DNA from: Candidatus Sordicultor fermentans
Lineage (GTDB): Bacteria; Atribacterota; Atribacteria; Atribacterales; Caldatribacteriaceae
Reading direction: 5' to 3'
NCBI GenBank assembly: GCA_002385475.1
Contig: DGDO01000022.1
Coordinates: forward strand, 1 to 7,829
DNA: 7,829 nucleotides
Part shown: positions 1 through 6,109 of the stretch, one piece after another
How positions within the stretch are numbered: position 1 is the first letter of the stretch
How the letters are laid out: the number at the start of each line of letters is the position of its first letter
Notes under the pieces: model-generated
Told to the model about the DNA's origin: nothing
Databases searched by the model: none
What the model saw: the letters and a program-made list of their open reading frames with translations, nothing else
Made by a program: the position numbers and the translations under genes

Positions 1-24
1 CCAAACGGCGGTAAAAATCAATCA
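1..24. repeat. Left copy of 24-base direct terminal repeat
   Basis: These 24 bases are identical to the last 24 bases of the window (7806-7829). The right copy is genuine enolase coding sequence, reading IDFYRR on the minus strand. In the left copy the sequence just outside the repeat no longer resembles enolase. An exact 24-base match is far beyond chance in 7.8 kb. It reflects a circular contig, an assembler k-mer overlap, or a chimeric junction. Confidence 0.95.
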
Positions 25-76
25 AAACTATATCTAAACCCAAATTATCCTTTCACCCCACCATTACAAAGTTCTG

Positions 77-117
77 GCACCTTTCCGGGGGATAAAGAGG
101 TTATTTCCCCGAGGTGC
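77..117 (-). other. Second hairpin downstream of pstS
   Basis: An outer stem GCACCT (77-82) pairs with AGGTGC (112-117). An inner stem CGGGG (86-90) pairs with CCCCG (107-111), with a three-base bulge (83-85) on one side. No T-run follows on either strand, so this does not look like a simple terminator. It may stabilise the pstS mRNA or be part of a leader for a gene beyond the left edge. Confidence 0.4.
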
Positions 118-132
118 TATCTAGTAAACTAT

Positions 133-155
133 ATGGGGGGATATTCTCCCCCCAT
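133..155 (-). terminator. Hairpin after pstS, weak terminator or mRNA-stabilising stem
   Basis: A perfect 9-bp stem, ATGGGGGGA pairing with TCCCCCCAT around the loop GAATA (minus strand), begins 4 bases after the pstS stop. The sequence after it on the minus strand (ATAGTTTACT) is only mildly T-rich, so termination would be partial. On the plus strand a TTTT run follows at 158-161. Stem-loops after a binding-protein gene commonly keep its mRNA more abundant than that of the downstream transporter genes. That role is inferred here. Confidence 0.55.
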
Positions 156-159
156 GGTT

Positions 160-999
160 TTAATCTTCATTTAGAGAAAGAGAAATAAAGCCTTCTTCTT
201 CCACTATGGTTTGCCCCTCAGGACCCAGGACAAAATCAATCAGCTTTTTGACCGCTCCCTGGGGTTCGCCATTAACATAGAGATATAATCCTCGAGACAG
301 TGGATATTCTCCAGAAAGTGCTTTTTCGGGACTTGCTTCAACTCCGTTCACAGTAAGAGCTTTGATTTTATCTCCTCCCTGCTGTGCATAGCCCAATCCC
401 ACATATCCCATAGCATTGGGGTTACTGACCACTTCATTCAACACTGCCTGGTTAGAGGGAAGACGTAAAGCTTTATCAGCGAGTTCTTCTCCTCTTAAGA
501 CGTGTTCGTTAAATACTTCGAAAGTTCCAGAATTAGTATCGCGAGAAATAATCACTATTTCCCCATCTAAAGCAACCCCTAATTCTTGCCAGTTGCTTAT
601 TCCTCCAGTATAGATTTTTTGCAAAGTGTCGACATCGATTTCCGAAATAGGATTAAGATAATTAACTATCACTGAAAGAGCATCTTTAGCTATTTCTATT
701 TCCCGGATATCTAAACCCTTCTCTTTAGCCTTTTGCCACTCTTCTTCTTTCATGTCGCGGGAAGCCATAGCCACATTGGTCACTCCATCCAAAAGAGCAG
801 AAATGCCCACTCCTGAGCCTCCTCCACCTACTGTAACTTCAATGTCTTCGTTTTGAGCCATAAATTCCTCGGCTATTATCTGCATAATAGGTAAAATAGT
901 AGTGGAACCCTGCACATCAACTTTCTCTACCCCCCAGCTCAAGCCGGAAAGAGAGAGGATAAAACATAACACCAAGCTACTTAACAGCACCTTTTTCAT
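160..999 (-). CDS. pstS: Phosphate ABC transporter substrate-binding protein PstS
   Basis: Periplasmic or cell-surface protein that captures inorganic phosphate and delivers it to the PstCAB importer. The 279 residues fit the short PstS-type family. Residues 1-23 form a signal peptide (KK followed by a hydrophobic core, likely cleaved after SWG). There is no lipobox cysteine at the cleavage site, so it is probably secreted rather than lipid-anchored. Family hallmarks are the N-terminal VQGSTT (29-34), GGGGSGVGI (58-66), ASRDMK (79-84), and the anion-binding loop SRDTNSGTF (152-160), followed by GYVGLGY (198-204). The start is ATG at 999 with GGGAGGT 7 bases upstream. It is divergent from the isomerase gene. 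pstC, pstA, pstB and phoU are not seen and could lie beyond the left edge. A PstS-like protein binding another oxyanion cannot be excluded. Confidence 0.93.
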   Translation of the reverse strand: MKKVLLSSLVLCFILSLSGLSWGVEKVDVQGSTTILPIMQIIAEEFMAQNEDIEVTVGGGGSGVGISALLDGVTNVAMASRDMKEEEWQKAKEKGLDIREIEIAKDALSVIVNYLNPISEIDVDTLQKIYTGGISNWQELGVALDGEIVIISRDTNSGTFEVFNEHVLRGEELADKALRLPSNQAVLNEVVSNPNAMGYVGLGYAQQGGDKIKALTVNGVEASPEKALSGEYPLSRGLYLYVNGEPQGAVKKLIDFVLGPEGQTIVEEEGFISLSLNED

Positions 1000-1120
1000 T
1001 TATCTTACCTCCCTTTTTCTTAATTTTTTATTCTGAAAATATGGTAAGATAAGAATGTTAACTCGGTATTTAAATAAAATTAAACTTTTTTAATATTTTA
1101 ACATGAAAGGAGAAATAAGT
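1000..1120. promoter_or_regulatory. Divergent intergenic region between pstS and the isomerase gene
   Basis: An AT-rich spacer must hold the promoters for both divergent genes. Minus-strand TTAACA (1062-1057) resembles either a -35 box or one half-site of a Gram-positive PhoP box, but clear further copies at 11-base spacing are not visible. On the plus strand a possible extended -10 is TGGTAAGAT (1042-1050). No element is strong enough to place a promoter with certainty. The palindrome GTTAAC (1057-1062) lies near the centre of the spacer. Confidence 0.35.
1106..1112 (+). promoter_or_regulatory. Ribosome binding site that fixes the isomerase start
   Basis: AAAGGAG lies 8 bases before the ATG at 1121. 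The upstream in-frame ATG at 1103 overlaps this site and has no binding site of its own, so translation should begin at 1121. Confidence 0.85.
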
Positions 1121-2530
1121 ATGGCACAAACTTTTGGTTTAATTGTAGGTAACCGAGGTTTCTTTCCTGATGAGTTAGCCAAAGAAGGAAGGAGTAAAAT
1201 CCTGGAAGTTTTAGAAAAAAAAGGTTTTGAAGTAGTGGCTCCCAGCACCGAAGACACCAAATTTGGTACTATTGAAACCTGGGAAGATGCTCAGAAATGC
1301 GCCCGTCTTTTCGATGAAAACCGCCATCGCATAGAGGGAATTATCATCACTCTGCCCAACTTCGGCGATGAGCGAGCAGCAGCTCAAACTATTCGTCTCT
1401 CGGGGTTGAACGTCCCGGTTTTAGTACATGCCTTTCCTGATCAAATCAATACTCTGGATGTTCAAAATCGGAGGGATAGCTTCTGTGGTAAGCTTTCTAT
1501 ATGCAATAACCTGAAGCAATTCCAGATCCCCTTTTCTCTAACTTCTTATCACACTGAAGACCCTGATTCTTCAATCTTCGGAGAAGATTTAGAGTGGTTT
1601 GCGGGAGTATGTCGAGTAGTAAAGGGATTTAAAAACCTAAAAGCTGGAGCTGTTGGAGCACGACCTGCAGCCTTTAATACCGTTCGCTTCTCAGAAAAAA
1701 TTCTGGAGAGCTATGGAATATCGGTAGAAACCATAGACCTCTCGGAAATAATCGGCAACATGAATAGATTAGATAACAATAATCTGAAAGTAAAGGGGAA
1801 ATTGCAGGAAATAAAAGATTATATTGATACTGCTGGAATACCCGAAGAAGCGTTGGTCAAAATGGCTAAACTTCTCGTGGTATTAGAAGAATGGATTGAA
1901 GCTACCGGTGTATCCCTCTTTTCTTTTCAATGCTGGAATTCTATCGAAGAAAATTATGGCATCATGCCCTGTACAGTAATGAGCATGTTCAGCGAAAAAT
2001 TAATACCCGCAGCCTGCGAAGTAGACCTGGTAGGAGGATTGAGCATGTATGCTCTGCAGCTCGCTTCTCAAAAACCCTCTGCTCTCGTGGACTGGAATAA
2101 TAATTTTGGCGACGACCCCGACAAAGCCATTCTTTTCCACTGCAGCAACTTCCCCAAATCGCTTCTGCAGGGAGCCAGAATGGGATATGGCGACATCATC
2201 TCCTCTTCGGTTTCCAAAGAAAAAGCTTACGGGACTTGTTACGGAACTATACCTAATGGAGAGCTAACTCTGGCTCGCTTGGCTACCAATGATGAAGAGG
2301 GCAACTTAATATCTTATATAGCAGAAGGAGAAATCACTCCCGATAAGGTTAACACTTTTGGAGGAGTAGGGGTAGCAAAAATCGAAGACCTTCAAGATTT
2401 ACTGAAATACATTTGCATCAATGGTTTTGAACACCACGTAGCTATTAGCTTATCTCAAAGCGGAGATATTTTGTCTGAAGCTTTTGAAAATTACTTAAGG
2501 ATAGAAACGTACTACCACAACATTTATTAG
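1121..2530 (+). CDS. L-fucose/L-arabinose isomerase-fold protein, substrate unknown
   Basis: Likely a metal-dependent aldose-ketose isomerase of the FucI/AraA superfamily acting in the cytoplasm. It has 469 residues from ATG 1121. An N-terminal Rossmann-like part carries GIIITLPNFGDERAAA (73-88) and VPVLVHAFPDQ (98-108). The C-terminal part carries the expected metal-site pattern: Glu300 in ACEVDLVGG, Asp324 in LVDWNNN, and a histidine in FEHHVAI (438-439). These are equivalent by inference to Glu337, Asp361 and His528 of E. coli FucI. FHCSNFP (339-345) is another recognisable family block. It is shorter than true FucI (about 590 residues) and belongs to the divergent 'fucose isomerase-like' group, where substrates are mostly unassigned. 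It is a single-gene unit ended by a strong terminator, convergent with a sugar transporter cluster, which suggests a shared substrate pathway. Fold assignment is fairly secure and the reaction is inferred. Confidence 0.85.
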   Translation: MAQTFGLIVGNRGFFPDELAKEGRSKILEVLEKKGFEVVAPSTEDTKFGTIETWEDAQKCARLFDENRHRIEGIIITLPNFGDERAAAQTIRLSGLNVPVLVHAFPDQINTLDVQNRRDSFCGKLSICNNLKQFQIPFSLTSYHTEDPDSSIFGEDLEWFAGVCRVVKGFKNLKAGAVGARPAAFNTVRFSEKILESYGISVETIDLSEIIGNMNRLDNNNLKVKGKLQEIKDYIDTAGIPEEALVKMAKLLVVLEEWIEATGVSLFSFQCWNSIEENYGIMPCTVMSMFSEKLIPAACEVDLVGGLSMYALQLASQKPSALVDWNNNFGDDPDKAILFHCSNFPKSLLQGARMGYGDIISSSVSKEKAYGTCYGTIPNGELTLARLATNDEEGNLISYIAEGEITPDKVNTFGGVGVAKIEDLQDLLKYICINGFEHHVAISLSQSGDILSEAFENYLRIETYYHNIY

Positions 2531-2535
2531 CTTCC

Positions 2536-2571
2536 AGGGAGGGAAACCTCAGTTTCCCTCCCTATTTTTTT
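2536..2571 (+). terminator. Strong rho-independent terminator of the isomerase gene
   Basis: A 12-bp perfect stem (GGGAGGGAAAC at 2537-2547 with GTTTCCCTCCC at 2552-2562, plus the A2536-T2563 pair) encloses a CTCA loop. An uninterrupted run of seven T follows (2565-2571). It starts 6 bases after the stop codon, the classic arrangement for intrinsic termination of the plus-strand transcript. Confidence 0.95.
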
Positions 2572-2666
2572 GTACCTTATTAAGAAATAGAAACTGGAGC
2601 GGTAGAGATAAACATACATTTCGGGTAGTAAACTATAAGCGAACCATACAGTACATAAAGTAGCAA

Positions 2667-2692
2667 TAGGGAGGCGGATGTCACCTCCCCTA
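2667..2692. terminator. Hairpin between the converging units, possibly bidirectional terminator
   Basis: Minus-strand TAGGGGAGGTG pairs with CGCCTCCCTA around the loop ACATC, giving a stem of about 10 bp with one bulged G. It begins 7 bases after the stop codon of the small membrane protein and so closes the minus-strand transporter cluster. The minus-strand tail (TTGCTACTTTATG) is a poor T-run, whereas the plus-strand side has TTTTTT at 2696-2701. It may therefore also catch plus-strand transcripts that escape the 2536-2571 terminator. Confidence 0.6.
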
Positions 2693-2699
2693 CTCTTTT

Positions 2700-2870
2700 T
2701 TACCCAGTTATAATTAAAGTCACCAGAAAAATGAGGCTGCCTATAGTGGCTACATAAAGGGGGATGAATTGCTCGACGAAGCGTACCCAAAAAAGATGTA
2801 AACCAAACATAACCACTGCTCCAATGAAAATCCGATCAAATAAGTTAGTCTTCATAGGTAAAATCCGCAT
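2700..2870 (-). CDS. 56-residue two-helix membrane protein at end of sugar ABC cluster
   Basis: A small open frame directly behind the second permease gene. AGGAGG (2881-2876) overlaps that gene's stop codon and lies 5 bases before the ATG at 2870, an excellent initiation site. The protein has a short basic N-terminus (MRILPMKTN), a first hydrophobic helix at about 15-29 (FIGAVVMFGLHLFWV), a short loop with RFVEQ, and a second helix at about 36-55. Both ends would therefore lie on the same side of the membrane. I do not recognise a named family with certainty. Some carbohydrate and glycerol-type ABC operons contain a short membrane protein next to the permeases, and position and co-translation suggest an accessory to this importer. 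A 9-base gap separates it from the permease gene. Translation from the ATG at 2855 is a less likely alternative. Confidence 0.75.
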   Translation of the reverse strand: MRILPMKTNLFDRIFIGAVVMFGLHLFWVRFVEQFIPLYVATIGSLIFLVTLIITG

Positions 2871-2879
2871 AATATCCTC

Positions 2880-3710
2880 CTAATCTTTCACCGCTCCAAA
2901 AGTAAGGCCAGTGATAATATGCTGCTGGGCTATACCAATAAACACCACAGCCGGAATTAAACAGACCATAGACACCGCCGCCATTTCACCCCAGTTAGTC
3001 CCAATCACGGTAACAAACTCAATTAAACCAGTAGTTATAGTCCGAGCTTTAACATTAGTCAAAATCGAGGCAAACAAATATTCATTCCAGGCAAAAATCC
3101 AGGTCAAAATAGCAGTAACCATAATTCCTGGTTTGGCCAAGGGAATAATTACTCTCACCAACACTCCCCAAATAGAACATCCATCGATCATGGCTGCCTC
3201 ATCCAGTTCTTTCGGTATAGAATCCATCATCCCTTTCAAAAGCCAGATGGCAAAGGGGAGGTTAAAAATACAGTAAAGGATAATTAAACCAATTCTCGTA
3301 TCTCTCAACCCCAGGCGACTAAATATCAAAAAGAAGGGAACAATAAAAACTGCCGCTGGAGCCATACGGTTGGTAATAGTCCAGAAAAAGATATTACTTG
3401 ACCCGGGGATCTGAAAACGGGAAAAAGCATAAGTAGACATGACTGCTAAAACTATTACCAAAAGAGTATTACCGGTGGCCACAATCAAAGAATTAGCCAG
3501 ATAGCGTCCGTATACATCTTGCAAGAAAGGACGGGTATAATTTTCACTATGAAAAGTAGAAGGGAAAAAATTTGGCCCAGAGAAAATTTCCAGTTTAGAT
3601 TGAGCAGAGATTATAAATGTCCAGTAGATAGGAAACAGAGTAGCTATCGCTATTAAAATACACAAAACATAGATAAAAAAGAGCCGGAGTCCTTTTTTGC
3701 TAATTTTCAT
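2880..3710 (-). CDS. Carbohydrate ABC transporter permease, MalG type
   Basis: Inner-membrane subunit of a CUT1-type sugar importer. It is 276 residues, the usual length for MalG-like permeases, with about six membrane helices beginning near residue 9. The BPD_transp_1 signature that docks the ATPase is present as the EAA loop: EAAMIDGCSIW (171-181), with Gly177 and IIPL (188-191). The C-terminus GLTFGAVKD is typical of the family. Its ATG immediately follows the TAA of the first permease gene, with AGGAGG inside that gene's last codons, so the two are translationally coupled. Its partners are the adjacent permease and binding protein. The ATPase must come from elsewhere, for example a shared MsmK/MalK-type subunit. 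The sugar cannot be read from the sequence. Confidence 0.93.
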   Translation of the reverse strand: MKISKKGLRLFFIYVLCILIAIATLFPIYWTFIISAQSKLEIFSGPNFFPSTFHSENYTRPFLQDVYGRYLANSLIVATGNTLLVIVLAVMSTYAFSRFQIPGSSNIFFWTITNRMAPAAVFIVPFFLIFSRLGLRDTRIGLIILYCIFNLPFAIWLLKGMMDSIPKELDEAAMIDGCSIWGVLVRVIIPLAKPGIMVTAILTWIFAWNEYLFASILTNVKARTITTGLIEFVTVIGTNWGEMAAVSMVCLIPAVVFIGIAQQHIITGLTFGAVKD

Positions 3711-4580
3711 TTAGACTTCCTCCTGCGAGATGGAAATAAAAGTCAACAATAGCCAGCAGATAACTATGGTTAAATAAAGCAGAAAAAGAGACATAGCCGA
3801 ACTGTATCCATAATTCATAGATCGCAAAACTTCTCTCACCAAATGGATACTGACAAAACGAGTAGCTGTTCCTGGGCCGCCACTGGTTAACATCCATACT
3901 TCATCAAAGACACGGAAAGTATCCATAATCCGGATAAACAAGGTAGTTAAAATCACTGGCCGAAGGAGAGGCAGAGTAATATAACGAAAAGTTTGCCAGC
4001 GATTGGCCCCATCTACCAAAGAAGCCTCATACGGGTCTTTGGGTAAAGAAGCCAATCCAGCCATAAAAGTTAAAATTACGAATGGAGTCCAATGCCAGAC
4101 ATCCATAAAAACAGTGGTGGCAAACGCCTGAGTAGCATTTACCCCGATATTATAGTCAACCCCGATTTTTCCCAAAAAATAGGGAAGTGGACCGACATCA
4201 GGATTAGTGAGTAATACCCACATACTCCCAATGCTAACGGGAGCCATAGCCAGAGGCAATGCCATAATCGTCCGAAAAACACCTTTACCTTTAAACTCAT
4301 AAGTGAGGACATTGGCAATCAAAAGTCCTAAAGGTATTTCAACGAGACAGCAAATAGCCACAAAGGTAAGACCCAAGCTTAAAGACTTTAAAAAAGAGGC
4401 ATCAAATACCAGTTTGCGGAAATTATCGAAACCGACATAAACCATTCCCGTCTTGGAAAACACACTGTATTTAAAAACACTCAAATAAATGACGTATATA
4501 ACCGGGATTACCCCGATAAGAATCATTAAAATAAGTGTGGGGGATATTAACCCCCACACTTGAGTCTTTTTTACTCGCAA
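3711..4580 (-). CDS. Carbohydrate ABC transporter permease, MalF type
   Basis: First transmembrane subunit of the sugar importer, 289 residues with about six membrane helices starting near residue 11. The ATPase-contacting EAA loop reads DPYEASLVDGANRW (182-195), with Gly191 and ITLPLLRP (201-208). MDTFRVFDEVWMLTSGGP (219-236) is a conserved family block. The start is TTG at 4580. AGGAGG (4594-4589) lies 8 bases upstream and overlaps the stop of the binding-protein gene, and no better start is in frame. Codons 7-16 coincide with a perfect 11-bp inverted repeat, listed separately. Together with the TTG start this should lower permease expression relative to the binding protein. It forms a heterodimer with the next gene's product. 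Confidence 0.93.
   Translation of the reverse strand: MRVKKTQVWGLISPTLILMILIGVIPVIYVIYLSVFKYSVFSKTGMVYVGFDNFRKLVFDASFLKSLSLGLTFVAICCLVEIPLGLLIANVLTYEFKGKGVFRTIMALPLAMAPVSIGSMWVLLTNPDVGPLPYFLGKIGVDYNIGVNATQAFATTVFMDVWHWTPFVILTFMAGLASLPKDPYEASLVDGANRWQTFRYITLPLLRPVILTTLFIRIMDTFRVFDEVWMLTSGGPGTATRFVSIHLVREVLRSMNYGYSSAMSLFLLYLTIVICWLLLTFISISQEEV
4533..4561 (-). promoter_or_regulatory. Hairpin within the first permease codons, candidate attenuator
   Basis: A perfect 11-bp inverted repeat: AAGTGTGGGGG (4533-4543) and CCCCCACACTT (4551-4561), with a 7-base loop. On the transcribed minus strand it is followed by ATTTTAATG, a short T-rich tail. It begins 19 bases after the TTG start, about the edge of an initiating ribosome's footprint. 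The stem could therefore form and reduce transcription or translation of the permease genes when initiation is slow. The role is inferred; the stem is directly visible. Confidence 0.55.
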
Positions 4581-4592
4581 ACTCTCTACCTC

Positions 4593-6020
4593 CTAATAGC
4601 CTAGCTCTTCCATTAATTCGTCAGCTTCTTTAGCTAAGTTATCCAGGCATTCTTCAGGAGAAACTTCTCCGGCCACTGCCCGGGAAATCCACTGGAGATA
4701 AAGCTCATTGAGTGGTGTTTGCATGGGTAGAGGAGGACATCCGGCAAAAAGATGACCCTTTTCCTGCATGACAGTGTAGTAGCCACCCATTGCTACATTT
4801 AATTCATCGATTATTGGATCTTCAAAGGCAGATTTCCTTACCACAGTAGTAGCTAATTCAGCAAACTCTGGCTGCCATTCTTTACGAGTACACCACTGGA
4901 TGAAAAGCCAAGCAGCTTCTTTGTTTTTGGAGCAGTAAGGAATTCCCCAAGCTCCACCATCATAGTAACCGATGTATCCTTCGCCAGCTTCAGCTGCTTC
5001 CATAACACCCGGTTTAGCAGGTGGAATGTCAATTGCAACTTTGCCGATCACCACCGACCGATCGGGGTCATGAGCTAACCAACCTAAGTTTTCCATATAA
5101 AGGAACCCTTGGGCAATTATCCCGGTTCCAAACACAGCTGCTGCCTCATCCCAGGTATAAGTTCTGACTCCTGGAGGAGCATATTGTAACATGTCAACAT
5201 ACCAGCCAAGAGCTTCTTTCGCGGTATCGCTGTTTAGAGTGCCTCCATTTTCTACGCTGGTTCTCATATTTTCCAGATTTATTCCCCAATTGTATACACC
5301 CCAGGGAGGCCAAATAGTTTCACAAAGTTCATAAGCCAAACAAGGATGGGTCTTTGCTTGCGCTACGTGTCCATAAAGTTCTATACCTTTTTCTTTTCCG
5401 TATTCAGTGAAGAATTTAGCAATATCCTCGTATTGCTCCCAAGTAGTAGGAACAGCCAAGTCATATCCATACTTCTCTTTAAAAGCAGCTTGAATATCAG
5501 AATCATTGAACAAGTCCGTGCGGTAAATATAGGTCTTCAGAAAAGCTTCAAAGGGGATACCATAAAGTTCTCCGTCTTTGCCTTTAAAGTAATCAATAAA
5601 ACTGGTAAAATCTGGAAGATCAAAATCAGGTTCAGTTAAATCAGCATTATCGACAAAAGGAGTTAAATCGGTTAGCCAATCTTGCTCCATGTAGCTGTAA
5701 ACTGCATCCTGCTCCAGGTAGACAAAATCGTATATCCCGGCTCCCGCCTGCATGTCCTGAATTTCTTTATTATACATCTCATCCCAGGAGGTGGTTTCAA
5801 GCTCTACTTTAATTCCGGTTAACTCTTCAAACGCGGGAACAGCTATCTCTGCTATAGCTTTAGATGGAGGAGTGCTTTCCGACACACCGTGAATCACCAC
5901 TCCTTTATAAGGCTCGGCTGCTTTTTTCCACCAATCAGGATTAGCTACCTGAGCAAAAACCATGGTAGGAACCAGCAGAAAACACAAAACAAAAACTACA
6001 GTTAATAAACGTCTTCTCAC
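4593..6020 (-). CDS. Sugar ABC transporter solute-binding protein
   Basis: Extracytoplasmic receptor that captures the substrate for the two adjacent permeases. It has 475 residues. Residues 1-23 are a signal peptide (MRRR, hydrophobic core, cleavage after VFA), and there is no lipobox cysteine. The mature part has the family-1 binding-protein fold pattern: an early GVVIHGVSESTPP strand, PAFEELTGIKVELE, the hinge-proximal YDFVYLEQDAVYSYMEQDWLTDLTPF (first domain) and ELYGIPFEA, with aromatic-rich stretches such as ICETIWPPWGVYNWG-like (about 232-246) suited to stacking on sugar rings. At 475 residues it is longer than MalE-like proteins. The start is GTG at 6020 with AAAGGAG 10 bases upstream. 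It follows the SDR gene by 89 bases and precedes the permease by 12. The ligand is not assignable: an oligosaccharide, monosaccharide, polyol or glycerol-type substrate is possible. Confidence 0.9.
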   Translation of the reverse strand: MRRRLLTVVFVLCFLLVPTMVFAQVANPDWWKKAAEPYKGVVIHGVSESTPPSKAIAEIAVPAFEELTGIKVELETTSWDEMYNKEIQDMQAGAGIYDFVYLEQDAVYSYMEQDWLTDLTPFVDNADLTEPDFDLPDFTSFIDYFKGKDGELYGIPFEAFLKTYIYRTDLFNDSDIQAAFKEKYGYDLAVPTTWEQYEDIAKFFTEYGKEKGIELYGHVAQAKTHPCLAYELCETIWPPWGVYNWGINLENMRTSVENGGTLNSDTAKEALGWYVDMLQYAPPGVRTYTWDEAAAVFGTGIIAQGFLYMENLGWLAHDPDRSVVIGKVAIDIPPAKPGVMEAAEAGEGYIGYYDGGAWGIPYCSKNKEAAWLFIQWCTRKEWQPEFAELATTVVRKSAFEDPIIDELNVAMGGYYTVMQEKGHLFAGCPPLPMQTPLNELYLQWISRAVAGEVSPEECLDNLAKEADELMEELGY

Positions 6021-6085
6021 AAAAAATCGTCTCCTTTCTTTTTTGGTTCTTTCACAATCCCAAAAACTAAATAAACTTCTCCCAT
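6017..6085 (-). other. Possible 22-codon leader ORF overlapping the binding-protein start
   Basis: An ATG at 6085 opens a 22-residue frame (MGEVYLVFGIVKEPKKKGDD plus two residues). Its TGA overlaps the GTG start of the binding-protein gene, giving GTGA, the arrangement used in translational coupling. Its own binding site is poor: AAGG about 10 bases upstream, while GGGAGG is about 19 away. The binding protein's AAAGGAG lies within this frame. It could be a leader peptide or pure chance. Confidence 0.2.
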
Positions 6086-6109
6086 CTTAAAACCTTACTA
6101 TCACCTCCC

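Larger units (their letters stand above)
25..159. other. Non-coding stretch downstream of pstS, containing two hairpins
   Basis: No convincing gene lies between the end of pstS and the left terminal repeat. The stretch holds two inverted repeats, listed separately. On the minus strand there is an AAAGGA followed by a TTG codon at 43 that opens a frame running off the left edge (MGLDIVLIDFYRR). It is too short to identify, and its last residues are the enolase-matching terminal repeat. In many bacteria pstC follows pstS, but nothing here shows it. Confidence 0.5.

Noticed and set aside
122..133. 12-base repeat TAGTAAACTATA at 122-133 and 2626-2637
   Set aside because: One or a few 12-base matches are expected by chance in an AT-rich window of this size, and nothing around the copies is similar.
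1036..1062. PhoP/PhoB box upstream of pstS
   Set aside because: Only one good TTAACA half-site is visible. The following positions at 11-base spacing (ATCTTA, TTTTCA) match poorly.
1103..1120. Upstream ATG as the isomerase start
   Set aside because: The ATG at 1103 overlaps the AAAGGAG that serves the ATG at 1121 and has no binding site of its own.
2527..2790. Minus-strand 87-codon open frame across the convergent region
   Set aside because: It runs through two terminator hairpins and antisense to the isomerase stop, has no family resemblance, and conflicts with the better-supported 56-residue gene in another frame.
2911..3276. Plus-strand 121-codon open frame
   Set aside because: It is the antisense shadow of the MalG-type permease, whose length, helices and EAA loop are clear.
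3700..3897. Minus-strand 65-codon frame across the permease junction
   Set aside because: It lies out of frame within the MalF-type permease and has no binding site or recognisable features.
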